Origin: a virus
Virus record (IMG/VR): IMGVR_UViG_3300018083_000005
Coordinates: 1-57,639 of that record
Length of the DNA: 57,639 nt
Reading direction: 5' to 3' (one strand)
A program made the translations under genes and the position numbers. Position 1 is the first letter of the stretch. Each line of letters begins with the position of its first letter. The notes under the pieces were generated by a model. It saw only the letters and a list, made by a program, of their open reading frames with translations. It was not told the DNA's origin and ran no database searches. Below, in pieces: positions 42,418 to 49,663 of this stretch.

Positions 42418-42621
42418 TTATTTCAATATCCCTTTTCTGAATCCAATAGCAACGGCGTGTGTAATATTCTTTGCCTGTAGCTCATAGAGTATTTGTGTTC
42501 TATGGAATTTCACTGTCTGTGGAACAATCCACAGCTTATCAGCAGTCTGTCGTAGTCCCAGACCTTGTGCTGCACACTGAAGAACCTCTAGCTGTCTCGG
42601 TGTTATTGGATTGCTGACCAT
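42418..42621 (-). CDS. LuxR/GerE-type DNA-binding protein, 67 residues
   Basis: The whole protein is a LuxR helix-turn-helix: ITPRQLEVLQCAAQGLGLRQ, then ADKLWIVPQTVKFHRTQIL and the ending AVAIGFRKGILK, which parallels AVAIAIREGFIK of the late-block regulator 9265-9657. No sensory domain. AAGG site before ATG at 42621; it overlaps the upstream gene by 19 bases and lies next to a promoter for the recombination genes, which it could control. Confidence 0.8.
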   Translation of the reverse strand: MVSNPITPRQLEVLQCAAQGLGLRQTADKLWIVPQTVKFHRTQILYELQAKNITHAVAIGFRKGILK

Positions 42622-43550
42622 ACTGCCTTCACGTGTTCGGATGTAGAAGTCTCTCCAAGGTACAGACTTGCACCCTTGAGGTACTTGATTTTGTTGAGTT
42701 CATCGGTAACTTGCTGCGGCGTAGGATTGCAGTTCGGATAGTAGCCTACCGTGGGGAAGATTTTGCTGCTGGCCTGAAAGCCGAGAATCTTGCCGACCAC
42801 TACCTTACCCGTCTTGTAGTCCATGAGTGCCCTCTGTGGGTTGACCACCATGTATAGATAGTTGCCTTCCCACTTAGGAACGACAGTCAAACGGTACAAC
42901 TTAGTCGAGTGCAGGTCTTTGACAACTGTATTCGTACCACCGTCCCAGGACACCATACGTGCCCAATGTTTCTCTGCAATTCCGGCCACCTGGATTCTGT
43001 AGTCCCATCCGACGTGCATCTGCTTGGGTAGGTAGACGGAAACATACAGTGCTTTCGGCGTGTAGGCTTCCGGTGGCCCTGCCAGTGTAGGATCAAGCCA
43101 GTACGCCTGTGGAGCGAACGTGAAACCTCCACGTTCAAAGGTGCGGAAGTCCATGTTGTAGATTTCCGCAGGCGTCGAGGGATGTGAGAGTATCTTGGGC
43201 TTCGGGCCGATCTTCGGATTCAGCATTAGACGAGGAACCAGCACAGAGGCTTTCCACTTGCCTGTACTCTCGTAGGCTTTCTCGGCATTGAACAGCATAC
43301 CATCGAAATCGTAGTTGGCTGCTATCCAATCAGCATTGTCTGCATCCTCCTCTGGATCGTTACAGACCAGCCACGGTAGAAACTTGACATTGGGTAGTCG
43401 TCGTCGCCACTCAGCCCACTCTTTCCTATTGTGTTGCACAGAGGATTGATCAGGTGCCATGATCGGCGCAACCCAATTGATCTGAGCAGCTAGTCCTACA
43501 AATCTCTCCAAGTCCTCAAGCATATTGAAAAAGATACCGTTACCCTGCAT
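42603..43550 (-). CDS. TIM-barrel (glycosidase-like) protein, 315 residues
   Basis: ATG follows GGGGGTGACC. Residues 1-200 read as a beta/alpha barrel with a repeated strand-helix rhythm: INWVAPIMAP, VKFLPWLVCNDPEEDAD, FDGMLFNAEKAY and GGFTFAPQAYW. That resembles glycoside-hydrolase-like folds, but no family-defining catalytic pair can be named. The C-terminal 100 residues form another domain. It is odd to find it among early genes, next to a two-span membrane gene and a LuxR-type regulator. Substrate unknown. Confidence 0.55.
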   Translation of the reverse strand: MQGNGIFFNMLEDLERFVGLAAQINWVAPIMAPDQSSVQHNRKEWAEWRRRLPNVKFLPWLVCNDPEEDADNADWIAANYDFDGMLFNAEKAYESTGKWKASVLVPRLMLNPKIGPKPKILSHPSTPAEIYNMDFRTFERGGFTFAPQAYWLDPTLAGPPEAYTPKALYVSVYLPKQMHVGWDYRIQVAGIAEKHWARMVSWDGGTNTVVKDLHSTKLYRLTVVPKWEGNYLYMVVNPQRALMDYKTGKVVVGKILGFQASSKIFPTVGYYPNCNPTPQQVTDELNKIKYLKGASLYLGETSTSEHVKAVWSAIQ

Positions 43551-43701
43551 CGGTCACCCCCATACTTTTGACTTTGATCATAGGTATCAGCATTGCGAGT
43601 AGAAGTGCAAATACTACAAAGGTGCGAACTGGCGACCAATGCGGCCACCATAGCAATGATTGAGCAAAGACAAGAATGATCCAAGCTGTAACTGCCGTCA
43701 T
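43540..43701 (-). CDS. Two-span small membrane protein, 53 residues
   Basis: ATG at 43701 in ATGA overlap with the gene before; its end overlaps the start of the TIM-barrel gene. Two hydrophobic stretches (TAWIILVFAQSLLWW and TFVVFALLLAMLIPMI) with a short polar hinge. Holin-like in layout but located in the early block. Function unknown. Confidence 0.6.
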   Translation of the reverse strand: MTAVTAWIILVFAQSLLWWPHWSPVRTFVVFALLLAMLIPMIKVKSMGVTDAG

Positions 43702-43865
43702 TTATTCGGCTTCGTATCTTGGGAGCGTTCTTCAGTCAGCCGACGCTCGTATTCCAACGCGACGTCGATGCACTTCTCGCGGTGTTCGAGGACCAGCTTG
43801 GTCATCTCCAGCACCATCCATGCCGTCGCAGCATCGGGGTAGTCCGGCTCGACGTTTTCAGTCAT
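43698..43865 (-). CDS. Helical acidic protein, 55 residues
   Basis: ATG at 43865 follows AGAGGACAGCC; the longer frame to 44006 runs antisense-like through the upstream gene and is rejected. Contains AATAWMVLEMTKLVLEHREK and a charged tail. Part of a GC-rich five-gene island (about 43.7-44.7 kb). Function unknown. Confidence 0.6.
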   Translation of the reverse strand: MTENVEPDYPDAATAWMVLEMTKLVLEHREKCIDVALEYERRLTEERSQDTKPNK

Positions 43866-44109
43866 GGCTGTCCTCTTGGAAAGAGGCTGCGGGTTCCTCG
43901 TCTCCGTAGTAGGTCTCGAAGAAGTAGTCGCCACCCGGCTCGGTGCAGTCCTCGCAGAACCGCACCTTGCCGTCAGAGGCACCGAAGATGCCAGCGATGA
44001 TGTCATCGACCTCGGGATTCGCGTCTGTCTTCAAGAACCCGGCTGTCGTGTCGAAGATGAAGCGGTCGCCTACCTCAATCTCGCGATTGCACCCAACGCA
44101 GCGGATCAC
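43858..44109 (-). CDS. Zinc-ribbon protein, 83 residues
   Basis: GTG at 44109 in GTGA overlap. CVGC at residues 4-7 and CEDC near residues 52-55 make a four-cysteine ribbon; the tail is acidic and aromatic (DYFFETYYGDEEP). Such ribbons are common in actinobacterial phages. Function unknown. Confidence 0.65.
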   Translation of the reverse strand: MIRCVGCNREIEVGDRFIFDTTAGFLKTDANPEVDDIIAGIFGASDGKVRFCEDCTEPGGDYFFETYYGDEEPAASFQEDSHD

Positions 44110-44447
44110 GACTCAGACCTCGAAGCTGGAGATCGTTCTGCGAAGCAGCCGTGAATGTGCTCAGTGGCTTCGCAGTAGCGCGTGCCGTCACATTCGGGTT
44201 CGGTCTTCCACGTCTTCGGAACGCTCGCTGGAATGGACGCGGCCTTCAGCACACCGTTGATCTGCCACGCGAGGCCCTCGTCAGCGAAGTCAGCCTCCGT
44301 CCACTCTGTCTCCCTGTAGACACGACGCAGCGTCTCGATGGCGGTATCGAACTGCTCTATGAGGGCGCGGTAGTCGCGGAGCAGTACGTAGCGCTCGCTG
44401 CCGCCAGTGATGATAGGAACCGAATGTGGTTTGTGTTCCGTGGTCAT
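44106..44447 (-). CDS. Unknown protein, 113 residues
   Basis: ATG at 44447 in ATGA overlap with the preceding gene. Central helix ALIEQFDTAIETLRRVYRET; the C-terminal part has several Cys/His (CDGTRYCEATEHIHGC) that could bind metal. Member of the GC-rich island. Function unknown. Confidence 0.6.
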   Translation of the reverse strand: MTTEHKPHSVPIITGGSERYVLLRDYRALIEQFDTAIETLRRVYRETEWTEADFADEGLAWQINGVLKAASIPASVPKTWKTEPECDGTRYCEATEHIHGCFAERSPASRSES

Positions 44448-44689
44448 GCGTACCACTTCTCCACGCGATTCCAGGACTCGATCAGTTCTTCGGCTTCGCG
44501 CTTCCAGAGTGTTGGATCAGCACTCGCCGCCTGTGCGAGAACTCGTATGGCCTCGATGAGAAGATCATCCGCGCGGGAATGGTCGATTTCGACATCACCA
44601 CGACCTACCGCCAGCGATCTCATGTCTGAGCGCACCTCGTAGAGCGTTCGCACGAGCGGACTCTTTGACACGTTCGATTCACTTTGCAT
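44444..44689 (-). CDS. Helical protein, 81 residues
   Basis: ATG follows AAGGTGCTCA, inside the end of the 51-residue gene. All helical, with ADDLLIEAIRVLAQAASADP and a Trp-rich end. First gene of the GC-rich island. Function unknown. Confidence 0.6.
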   Translation of the reverse strand: MQSESNVSKSPLVRTLYEVRSDMRSLAVGRGDVEIDHSRADDLLIEAIRVLAQAASADPTLWKREAEELIESWNRVEKWYA

Positions 44690-44834
44690 TGAGCACCTTC
44701 TTTAGTTTGATTCTGAATTCTTTTGCTTGTGGACTCTTATCTTTACGCAGTGCTTCACGTAAGGCAATTGCCTCTGAGTCTGTAAGTATTGCATAGATCA
44801 ATTCCGGTTGTGCCCTACTACGAAGTATGTTCAT
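44679..44834 (-). CDS. Small basic helical protein, 51 residues
   Basis: ATG at 44834 follows GGAGATTAGTG, two bases after the helicase stop. The pattern ILTDSEAIALREALRKDKSP and a Lys-rich C terminus suggest a small helical DNA- or protein-binding unit. Overlaps the next gene by 11 bases. Confidence 0.65.
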   Translation of the reverse strand: MNILRSRAQPELIYAILTDSEAIALREALRKDKSPQAKEFRIKLKKVLNAK

Positions 44835-44836
44835 CA

Positions 44837-46345
44837 CTAATCTCCGAATATCTCGTCAAACCATTTGCCTTTGGTATCGAGCTTGGTCTTGACATAACCA
44901 TCGACTGTCTTATCTGCGTTGATGTAGATTACTTCACAAGCGTGTTCTTGTCCGGGTCTGTAAACCCGTCCGATTGCCTGCATCATGTCCTTGGGCGACC
45001 ACGATCTATCCAGAAAGATGAGGTACTGAGCACAGGAAAGGTTAATGGACTCCCCACCAAGCGCCAGAGTAGATAGAAAGACTTGGTATTCTGGCTTCCG
45101 AAATAGATCGTGCCAGATTCGATAGCGTTCTGATTCACTATGATGCTGCTCCATATGCAAGTAACCAATTTTGGCCTTATCCAATCTGACCTTGAGTAGC
45201 TTAAGTGGGTCTTTGAAGTTACTGAATACCACCACCTTCTGCTCAGGTTCGTCAAGCTCCTCTAGAATCTTCATAACATCATCGAGCTTGGACGATGGCT
45301 CAACCAGTTCGATATCCGTAACCATACGATTCTGCTTGGCATCGAATGCGTGATTGACCACGTTCGGTGTAGCCACACAGATTTGGCGTAGTCGGTTGAG
45401 CTGACTCAGGACATTGGGTGAGGATAGCGTAGCACCCTTCTGATCCATCGTCCGCAGTACCGTCTTGATTTCACTGTACATCTTCCGCTGTACTGCGTTC
45501 AACTCTGTAGCGTGTACAGTCTCAATCGGCTTCTCGATACCTCTGTGGACTTTCGCCATCGTGTGTCGAGGACCAAGCTGCTTACGTAGCGCACGAAATT
45601 CATCTACTCTGTGTGGCAAGATGCCTCGGATGAATCTGAACCCTCTGGCATCCATGTACTGATCGCAGAAGTAGTTGCGAAACGACCAGTAACTCTTGTA
45701 TTCATTAGGACTCAAGAAGTTCAACAGGCTCCACATTTCTGCAGGGTTGTTGACGAATCCCGTACCCGTCATGATGTGCCTATTGGTAGAGCGTAGCCTC
45801 TTGATATTGCGTGTCCACTGTGCCTTTGGATTCTTCAGCCTGTGAGCTTCATCAGCTAGGATCATATCCCAATTGATTGTCTTCAGCTTGTCGAATACGC
45901 CGATACCATCCTTAGATTTCTTGGCCGAATTGGTATTGGCAGCAGTAGTGAACACGTCATAGTGTGCGAGTACCACCATCGGGTGATTATGTCGGCCACT
46001 CTTGATAGTGTACAGTAGCTCATTGATAGTGGTCGGACTCTCAAAGTCCTCAATGCGTAGTGTGGCATCGTGGATACCTAGATTGTACAGTTCCCACGAT
46101 TCCGGCAGGCATCGATAGAAGTCTGAGAAGTACGCACCCTTGCCCATCTTGGACGTAATGATGAGCGCGTTCTTTACTCGTTTCTTTTGGAGCAGCCACA
46201 AACCCGTACTGGTTTTGAAGCACCCCATCTGTGACCAGTTAGCCGAGTAGGGCATAGGCGAGAGATAGCGCAAATCCTTCTCTTGCCAAGCTCTGCGTTC
46301 GTATTGACTCTCGGTTATCAGGTCTTCAAACAGTAGATCAGTCAA
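44837..46345 (-). CDS. SNF2-type helicase, 502 residues
   Basis: Superfamily 2 ATPase. Motif I is MGCFKTST (residues 40-47), a variant lacking the usual Gly before Lys. Motif II is DEAH (165-168), motif III MTGTGF, motif V ALGGESINL and motif VI QAIGRVYRPGQ. It probably remodels DNA or protein-DNA complexes during replication or recombination. TTG start at 46345 directly after ACCAAGGGAGGTA. A perfect sigma70-type promoter lies upstream. Confidence 0.88.
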   Translation of the reverse strand: MTDLLFEDLITESQYERRAWQEKDLRYLSPMPYSANWSQMGCFKTSTGLWLLQKKRVKNALIITSKMGKGAYFSDFYRCLPESWELYNLGIHDATLRIEDFESPTTINELLYTIKSGRHNHPMVVLAHYDVFTTAANTNSAKKSKDGIGVFDKLKTINWDMILADEAHRLKNPKAQWTRNIKRLRSTNRHIMTGTGFVNNPAEMWSLLNFLSPNEYKSYWSFRNYFCDQYMDARGFRFIRGILPHRVDEFRALRKQLGPRHTMAKVHRGIEKPIETVHATELNAVQRKMYSEIKTVLRTMDQKGATLSSPNVLSQLNRLRQICVATPNVVNHAFDAKQNRMVTDIELVEPSSKLDDVMKILEELDEPEQKVVVFSNFKDPLKLLKVRLDKAKIGYLHMEQHHSESERYRIWHDLFRKPEYQVFLSTLALGGESINLSCAQYLIFLDRSWSPKDMMQAIGRVYRPGQEHACEVIYINADKTVDGYVKTKLDTKGKWFDEIFGD

Positions 46346-46367
46346 TCTACCTCCCTTGGTTTACCTG

Positions 46368-46829
46368 TCAACCATGTATCATAGCAAGCGCCTCTGGAAT
46401 TGTCAAGCCCTGCTTCTGTAACGATTTGAATTTGAGGTACGCTGTGTGACAGGACTTATTTTCGTTTCGTTTGTGGAACAGAGCGCCGTCTTTAGCACCC
46501 TTTATCGGTTTCCTACAGGCTTGACATATCGGACGAGCTAGCTCTGTTACGGCGTCCCTGGCTTGAGTGAATGTGTAGCCTCTGACAACCATGAGCAATT
46601 CTATCTCGTCTGCATGTTTGGTTAACCAAAGCTCTTGCCGACAAGTACGGCACGTAGTACGATAAAGGTCGCTCCCTTGAAGCACAGTACCACAGTGAAT
46701 GCATTTTGCTCGGTGATCTATTTGATCTGAACACTCAGCACACCAGCCAGTATCGTAGTTAAAATTGAGATACGAAACCCAATCCCCGCAAGAGGTACAT
46801 AGTTCCTCTAGGTCGGGAATTGCAGACAA
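46368..46829 (-). CDS. Multi-zinc-ribbon protein, 153 residues
   Basis: TTG start is the likeliest, with weak site. At least four Cys pairs: CTSC (11-14), CAEC (30-33), CIHC (43-46), CRTC (60-63), then CQAC near 102 and a His/Cys end (HKRNENKSCH). The last part resembles an HNH-type finger without a full catalytic set. Probably DNA- or RNA-binding. Its 3' end contains the helicase promoter. Confidence 0.65.
   Translation of the reverse strand: MSAIPDLEELCTSCGDWVSYLNFNYDTGWCAECSDQIDHRAKCIHCGTVLQGSDLYRTTCRTCRQELWLTKHADEIELLMVVRGYTFTQARDAVTELARPICQACRKPIKGAKDGALFHKRNENKSCHTAYLKFKSLQKQGLTIPEALAMIHG
46378..46406 (-). promoter_or_regulatory. Consensus sigma70 promoter of the helicase
   Basis: TTGACA (46406-46401), exactly 17 bases, TATGAT (46383-46378), inside the 3' end of the upstream zinc-ribbon gene. 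It is the best canonical promoter in the window. A second TTGACA follows at about 46377-46372, just after the -10 box. Confidence 0.8.
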
Positions 46830-46875
46830 CTACCAGGGCTTGCGATCTATCTTTCTAGAACGAAACCATCGGCGC

Positions 46876-47448
46876 TTACGCGCCCCCGCAACCCCATGCT
46901 CCGTAGCCAAAGCGAGAATAGACGTTAAGGGCAGCCTGGTATTGCTGTCTGGGTGTAGCGAGATAGGCTTCGGAAGGCGCACCGGCTGGCTTGTATCCGT
47001 CCCACGTGGAATTAGCGAAACCGAATGCTCCCTGATAGGCACCACTATTCCAGTCCCATCTTGAAGCTCCTGGCCCTGTACCACCTTGATATCCTGTTTC
47101 ACAGCGAGCTATCCTTTGCCATTTGGAGGGGAGCCATTGCCACCATGCGTAATGGTAAATCCACTTGGTATACTGTTCGTGATAGGCATGGGCTTGACCT
47201 CGCCAAGATGTAACCACGAAGCGTTTATAGGCACAAGCGTGCTTCCTGCGCTCTGGGTAGTATGTAGGACTTCGTGCATCACCTAGCTCCTTTTGATAGT
47301 ACCAAACCTTAGCACGGTAGTAGACTATGGCTTTTTCTGCCGATCTGCACGTTACTACTTTGACTTTTTCCTGGGGCTTTCGCTGTTGGCTATCGCCGCT
47401 ACCTACGAACAGCAGCGCGACCAGTATGGCAGCTAGTCCTAGCAGGAT
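46876..47448 (-). CDS. Rpf-like transglycosylase with non-ATG start, about 190 residues
   Basis: The C-terminal 80 residues match the Rpf domain of actinobacteria: RIARCETGYQ with the catalytic Glu, AYQGAFGFANSTWDGY, and the closing YGAWGCG. It cleaves peptidoglycan glycan strands. The frame is open upstream to TAA at 47463-47461. It gives an N-terminal signal-anchor (LLGLAAILVALLFVGSG) right behind AAGGAGAAGGA, but without ATG, GTG or TTG; ATC at 47448 or CTG at 47445 are the only sensible starts. The first ordinary start, GTG at 47217, would remove the export signal. Confidence 0.75.
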   Translation of the reverse strand: MLLGLAAILVALLFVGSGDSQQRKPQEKVKVVTCRSAEKAIVYYRAKVWYYQKELGDARSPTYYPERRKHACAYKRFVVTSWRGQAHAYHEQYTKWIYHYAWWQWLPSKWQRIARCETGYQGGTGPGASRWDWNSGAYQGAFGFANSTWDGYKPAGAPSEAYLATPRQQYQAALNVYSRFGYGAWGCGGA

Positions 47449-47476
47449 TCCTTCTCCTTGTTAGTTTACATGACCT

Positions 47477-47571
47477 CACGGGCGAAGGATGGACTATCCA
47501 CTTTTCTGCACGGGGATGGGTGCAGTGGGGAGATGGGTAGGATAGTCCATCCTCTTTATCGTTTGCCCGTG
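47477..47571 (-). ncRNA. Nested three-stem RNA element upstream of the Rpf gene
   Basis: CACGGGC (47477-47483) pairs with 47565-47571; GGATGGACTATCC (47487-47499) pairs with 47540-47552; CTGCAC (47506-47511) pairs with 47520-47525. All three are nested and perfect. A further GGAGAGGG/CCCTCTCC pair lies at 47585-47592 and 47626-47633. It fills the 230-base gap before the transglycosylase gene and has no ORF. Direction is inferred from the minus-strand promoter at 47692. Confidence 0.6.
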
Positions 47572-47642
47572 GAATTAAAACGAAGGAGAGGGACACGTAA
47601 CAGCTTGTTTAAAGCCGATGCATGCCCCTCTCCTGAGCGTGT

Positions 47643-47655
47643 ACCAAGGGAGGTA
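47643..47655 (-). promoter_or_regulatory. Exact complement of the early-gene ribosome-site leader
   Basis: The plus strand reads ACCAAGGGAGGTA, identical to the leader before several leftward genes, so a minus-strand RNA carries UACCUCCCUUGGU. With the promoter at 47692-47664 it would lie at the very 5' end of the transcript. On the plus strand it precedes only a six-codon ORF. Confidence 0.5.
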
Positions 47656-47663
47656 CATGCCGC

Positions 47664-47692
47664 ACGGTAGCACGTAAATCCCTAGTTGTCAA
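47664..47692 (-). promoter_or_regulatory. Promoter candidate with extended -10
   Basis: TTGACA (47692-47687), 17 bases, TACCGT (47669-47664) preceded by TGC. It would start transcription near 47657, leading into the structured leader and the Rpf gene. Confidence 0.5.
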
Positions 47693-48062
47693 GCCTTTTT
47701 CGTGCAATCCTATGTTCGCCATCTACTTGCGTCAGACCTACTCCCTTTACATCTGCATCGAAGTAAGGTAGGAAGCCTGCTGCAATATCAGGGTCATATT
47801 CCCAATCAATCTTGAGTGTCATGTTCATCGTCTGCGGAGGTACTCCTGTTTTCCTCCATGTTGCCAACAGACGAGCAATGATGAAACCTTGCATTAGATC
47901 GACGGTATCTTCGACACCCTCCCGACTAAAGGTTTTACCATCTTCAGGATTGGCTACCTTGATCTGGAAGGCCATTTCATCTGGGAAGTTAGGTTCCTGT
48001 GCTTTCGCATAGAAAGCATCGGCGTCCATACCACCATCCTGTGTGCTGTTTTCAAGTGACAT
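47682..48062 (-). CDS. Unknown soluble protein, 126 residues
   Basis: ATG at 48062 overlaps the end of the 59-residue gene; ATG at 48029 behind GGATGGTGGT is an alternative. Acidic, mixed fold, with EDTVDLMQGFIIARLLATWR and MTLKIDWEYDPDIAAGFLPY. No known motif. Its stop lies within the promoter candidate of the Rpf leader. Confidence 0.6.
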   Translation of the reverse strand: MSLENSTQDGGMDADAFYAKAQEPNFPDEMAFQIKVANPEDGKTFSREGVEDTVDLMQGFIIARLLATWRKTGVPPQTMNMTLKIDWEYDPDIAAGFLPYFDADVKGVGLTQVDGEHRIARKRLDN

Positions 48063-48231
48063 CGTCGTAGACCACTATCTTATCGTAGCCCTTCACGTAA
48101 ATCTGCTTCATCTTCACGATGTAGACTTCGTGACCGGGCCTGTCGGGGTCGGTAACAATTCTACCTGTGTCCTCGTCAGGGATCGAACGGTAGTGACCCT
48201 TGACCTTAATGATCTTAGTTCGCTTTGCCAT
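48052..48231 (-). CDS. Small basic protein, 59 residues
   Basis: ATG follows AAGGGAGGTAAGT. A Lys-rich N terminus (KRTKIIKVKGHYRS), then a beta pattern ending KIVVYDDVT. Possibly a small nucleic-acid-binding protein. Overlaps the next gene by 11 bases. Confidence 0.65.
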   Translation of the reverse strand: MAKRTKIIKVKGHYRSIPDEDTGRIVTDPDRPGHEVYIVKMKQIYVKGYDKIVVYDDVT

Positions 48232-48314
48232 ACTTACCTCCCTTATTCCTGGAGAAAATCCGCGAGGAAATTCCTGTTGTCAGAATGGAAAACGCTTAGG
48301 CAGCTTCTAGAGCT

Positions 48315-48401
48315 TTAGCAGCCTCGTTGACCAATTCCCAGGATTATTGATACAATCAGTGTTGCAAGAATCAGGAAACGACCGTCCCATACCCAACTCA
48401 T
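48315..48401 (-). CDS. 28-residue single-span membrane microprotein
   Basis: ATG at 48401 in ATGA overlap with the 325-residue gene. One hydrophobic span (FLILATLIVSIILGIG), short basic/Cys end. The 80 bases after it hold only a small AGCT-type dyad and the leader of the next gene. Confidence 0.55.
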   Translation of the reverse strand: MSWVWDGRFLILATLIVSIILGIGQRGC

Positions 48402-49375
48402 CGTCTGAAGTTGAAGACTCGGCGCTCTGAGATAATGAGCGGCTTGTCTTCTGGGCCTTTGATATATTCGTAGATGTATGTCCAGTGCCAGCCATTCTTG
48501 TCGGGCTGCTTGCGCCAGTGACCTCGCACGATCCACCTTCTCGACCACGGCACAAGTGGGGCATCCGGGTCTGGTTTACATGCGGACTTGCGCCGTAGAG
48601 TTATCAGTGTGATCAATCGCTCTGGCGCATTAGTCCAGTCACGTGCATATCGTCTGCGGGTAGCACGATCCGGCGTGATCTTGATAGGCTCACCGATCTT
48701 CTGTGCTGCGAGGATATTCAGTGCTGCAAATAGTGTAAGTACACCATCCACTAGCTCACTACCCTGTGGATTGCCAGAAGCCTTCCCAGGACGTACTGTG
48801 TCGCCAGCGCGTAGCACGTAGTAGTGACTCAGGGACATGGGCGGTATGGGAATGTCATCCCTTATGAGCATGGGGATGATCTTGCTATTGAACGCATCGC
48901 CAGGATCGTTCATATCAGTCCAGAAGCACAGGACTAGAGCCGTATCAACTTCATCCCCATCCCGACTTGCACGAACACTGCACCACGATAGTGCCGAAAC
49001 GCCCATTTCCAAGCCGTTTCTATCCACACCGTGCATGGATTCCTCAAACATGCAGAATCCTATTGGGCACAGTAGCGTGTGTGGATCGAATACGTACTCG
49101 TCCGGCAAATCATGGGCTGCTTGCAACATGATGTGCTGCATATCTGTGGTGACGTACATCGTGTCTCCACGCCAAAGCATTTCATTAATGTTGCGCGTCA
49201 GGATATATACATCGTGGGCTATCTGAGCAGGTGATGCTGGCATTCCTGCACTTACTTCCTTACGCAAGATGTTGTTAAAGAAGTTCATGGTGAACGCCTC
49301 ACCTATATCAGCCTGATGCCACTTCAGCAAATCCATCTGAGTATCGAGCGCACGTTGCCAACCGTTATTTTGCAT
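48398..49375 (-). CDS. Conserved-type actinophage protein, 325 residues
   Basis: ATG overlaps the end of the preceding gene. The C-terminal part (SRRWIVRGHWRKQ, then a YIYEYIKGPEDKPL-type ending) resembles a module seen in proteins of actinobacterial phages and mobile elements; its function is unknown. The middle is a mixed alpha/beta domain with SLSHYYVLRAGDTVRPGKA. Supports an actinobacterial host. Confidence 0.6.
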   Translation of the reverse strand: MQNNGWQRALDTQMDLLKWHQADIGEAFTMNFFNNILRKEVSAGMPASPAQIAHDVYILTRNINEMLWRGDTMYVTTDMQHIMLQAAHDLPDEYVFDPHTLLCPIGFCMFEESMHGVDRNGLEMGVSALSWCSVRASRDGDEVDTALVLCFWTDMNDPGDAFNSKIIPMLIRDDIPIPPMSLSHYYVLRAGDTVRPGKASGNPQGSELVDGVLTLFAALNILAAQKIGEPIKITPDRATRRRYARDWTNAPERLITLITLRRKSACKPDPDAPLVPWSRRWIVRGHWRKQPDKNGWHWTYIYEYIKGPEDKPLIISERRVFNFRR

Positions 49376-49637
49376 GGCTAGCCTCGGCCATGTACCAGCC
49401 GACTTGTACGCCGGTCATGAAGATAGCGCACTCATGAGAAACTATCTCAATAACAGTTTCGTGCGTTACGTCCATACCAGAATCGGCCATGCGACGTAAC
49501 GTGATATCACAGTAGTCGTCAATGAGTTTCTGCACAACACCTTGCACCATGTAGTCCGCAAGGTGGCGCTCAAAATCCTCACCATTAGTTGACTGTGCTT
49601 TATTCACAGCCTCTTTTGCTTCGTCCCACGTGAGCAT
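49365..49637 (-). CDS. Helical protein, 90 residues
   Basis: ATG follows ACCAAGGGAGGTACTCT. Predominantly helical with DEAKEAVNKAQSTNGEDFER and an aromatic C terminus (GVQVGWYMAEASHAK). Function unknown. It overlaps the 325-residue gene by 11 bases. Confidence 0.65.
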   Translation of the reverse strand: MLTWDEAKEAVNKAQSTNGEDFERHLADYMVQGVVQKLIDDYCDITLRRMADSGMDVTHETVIEIVSHECAIFMTGVQVGWYMAEASHAK

Positions 49638-49663
49638 AGAGTACCTCCCTTGGTTTCACGCGG

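Noticed and set aside
46830-47102. 90-codon minus-strand ORF inside the transglycosylase
   Set aside because: Different frame of the Rpf domain region; no ribosome site and no plausible fold.
47399-47596. 65-codon minus-strand ORF upstream of the transglycosylase
   Set aside because: Overlaps the nested hairpins and the signal-anchor frame, and lacks a ribosome site; the stem pairing explains the sequence better.
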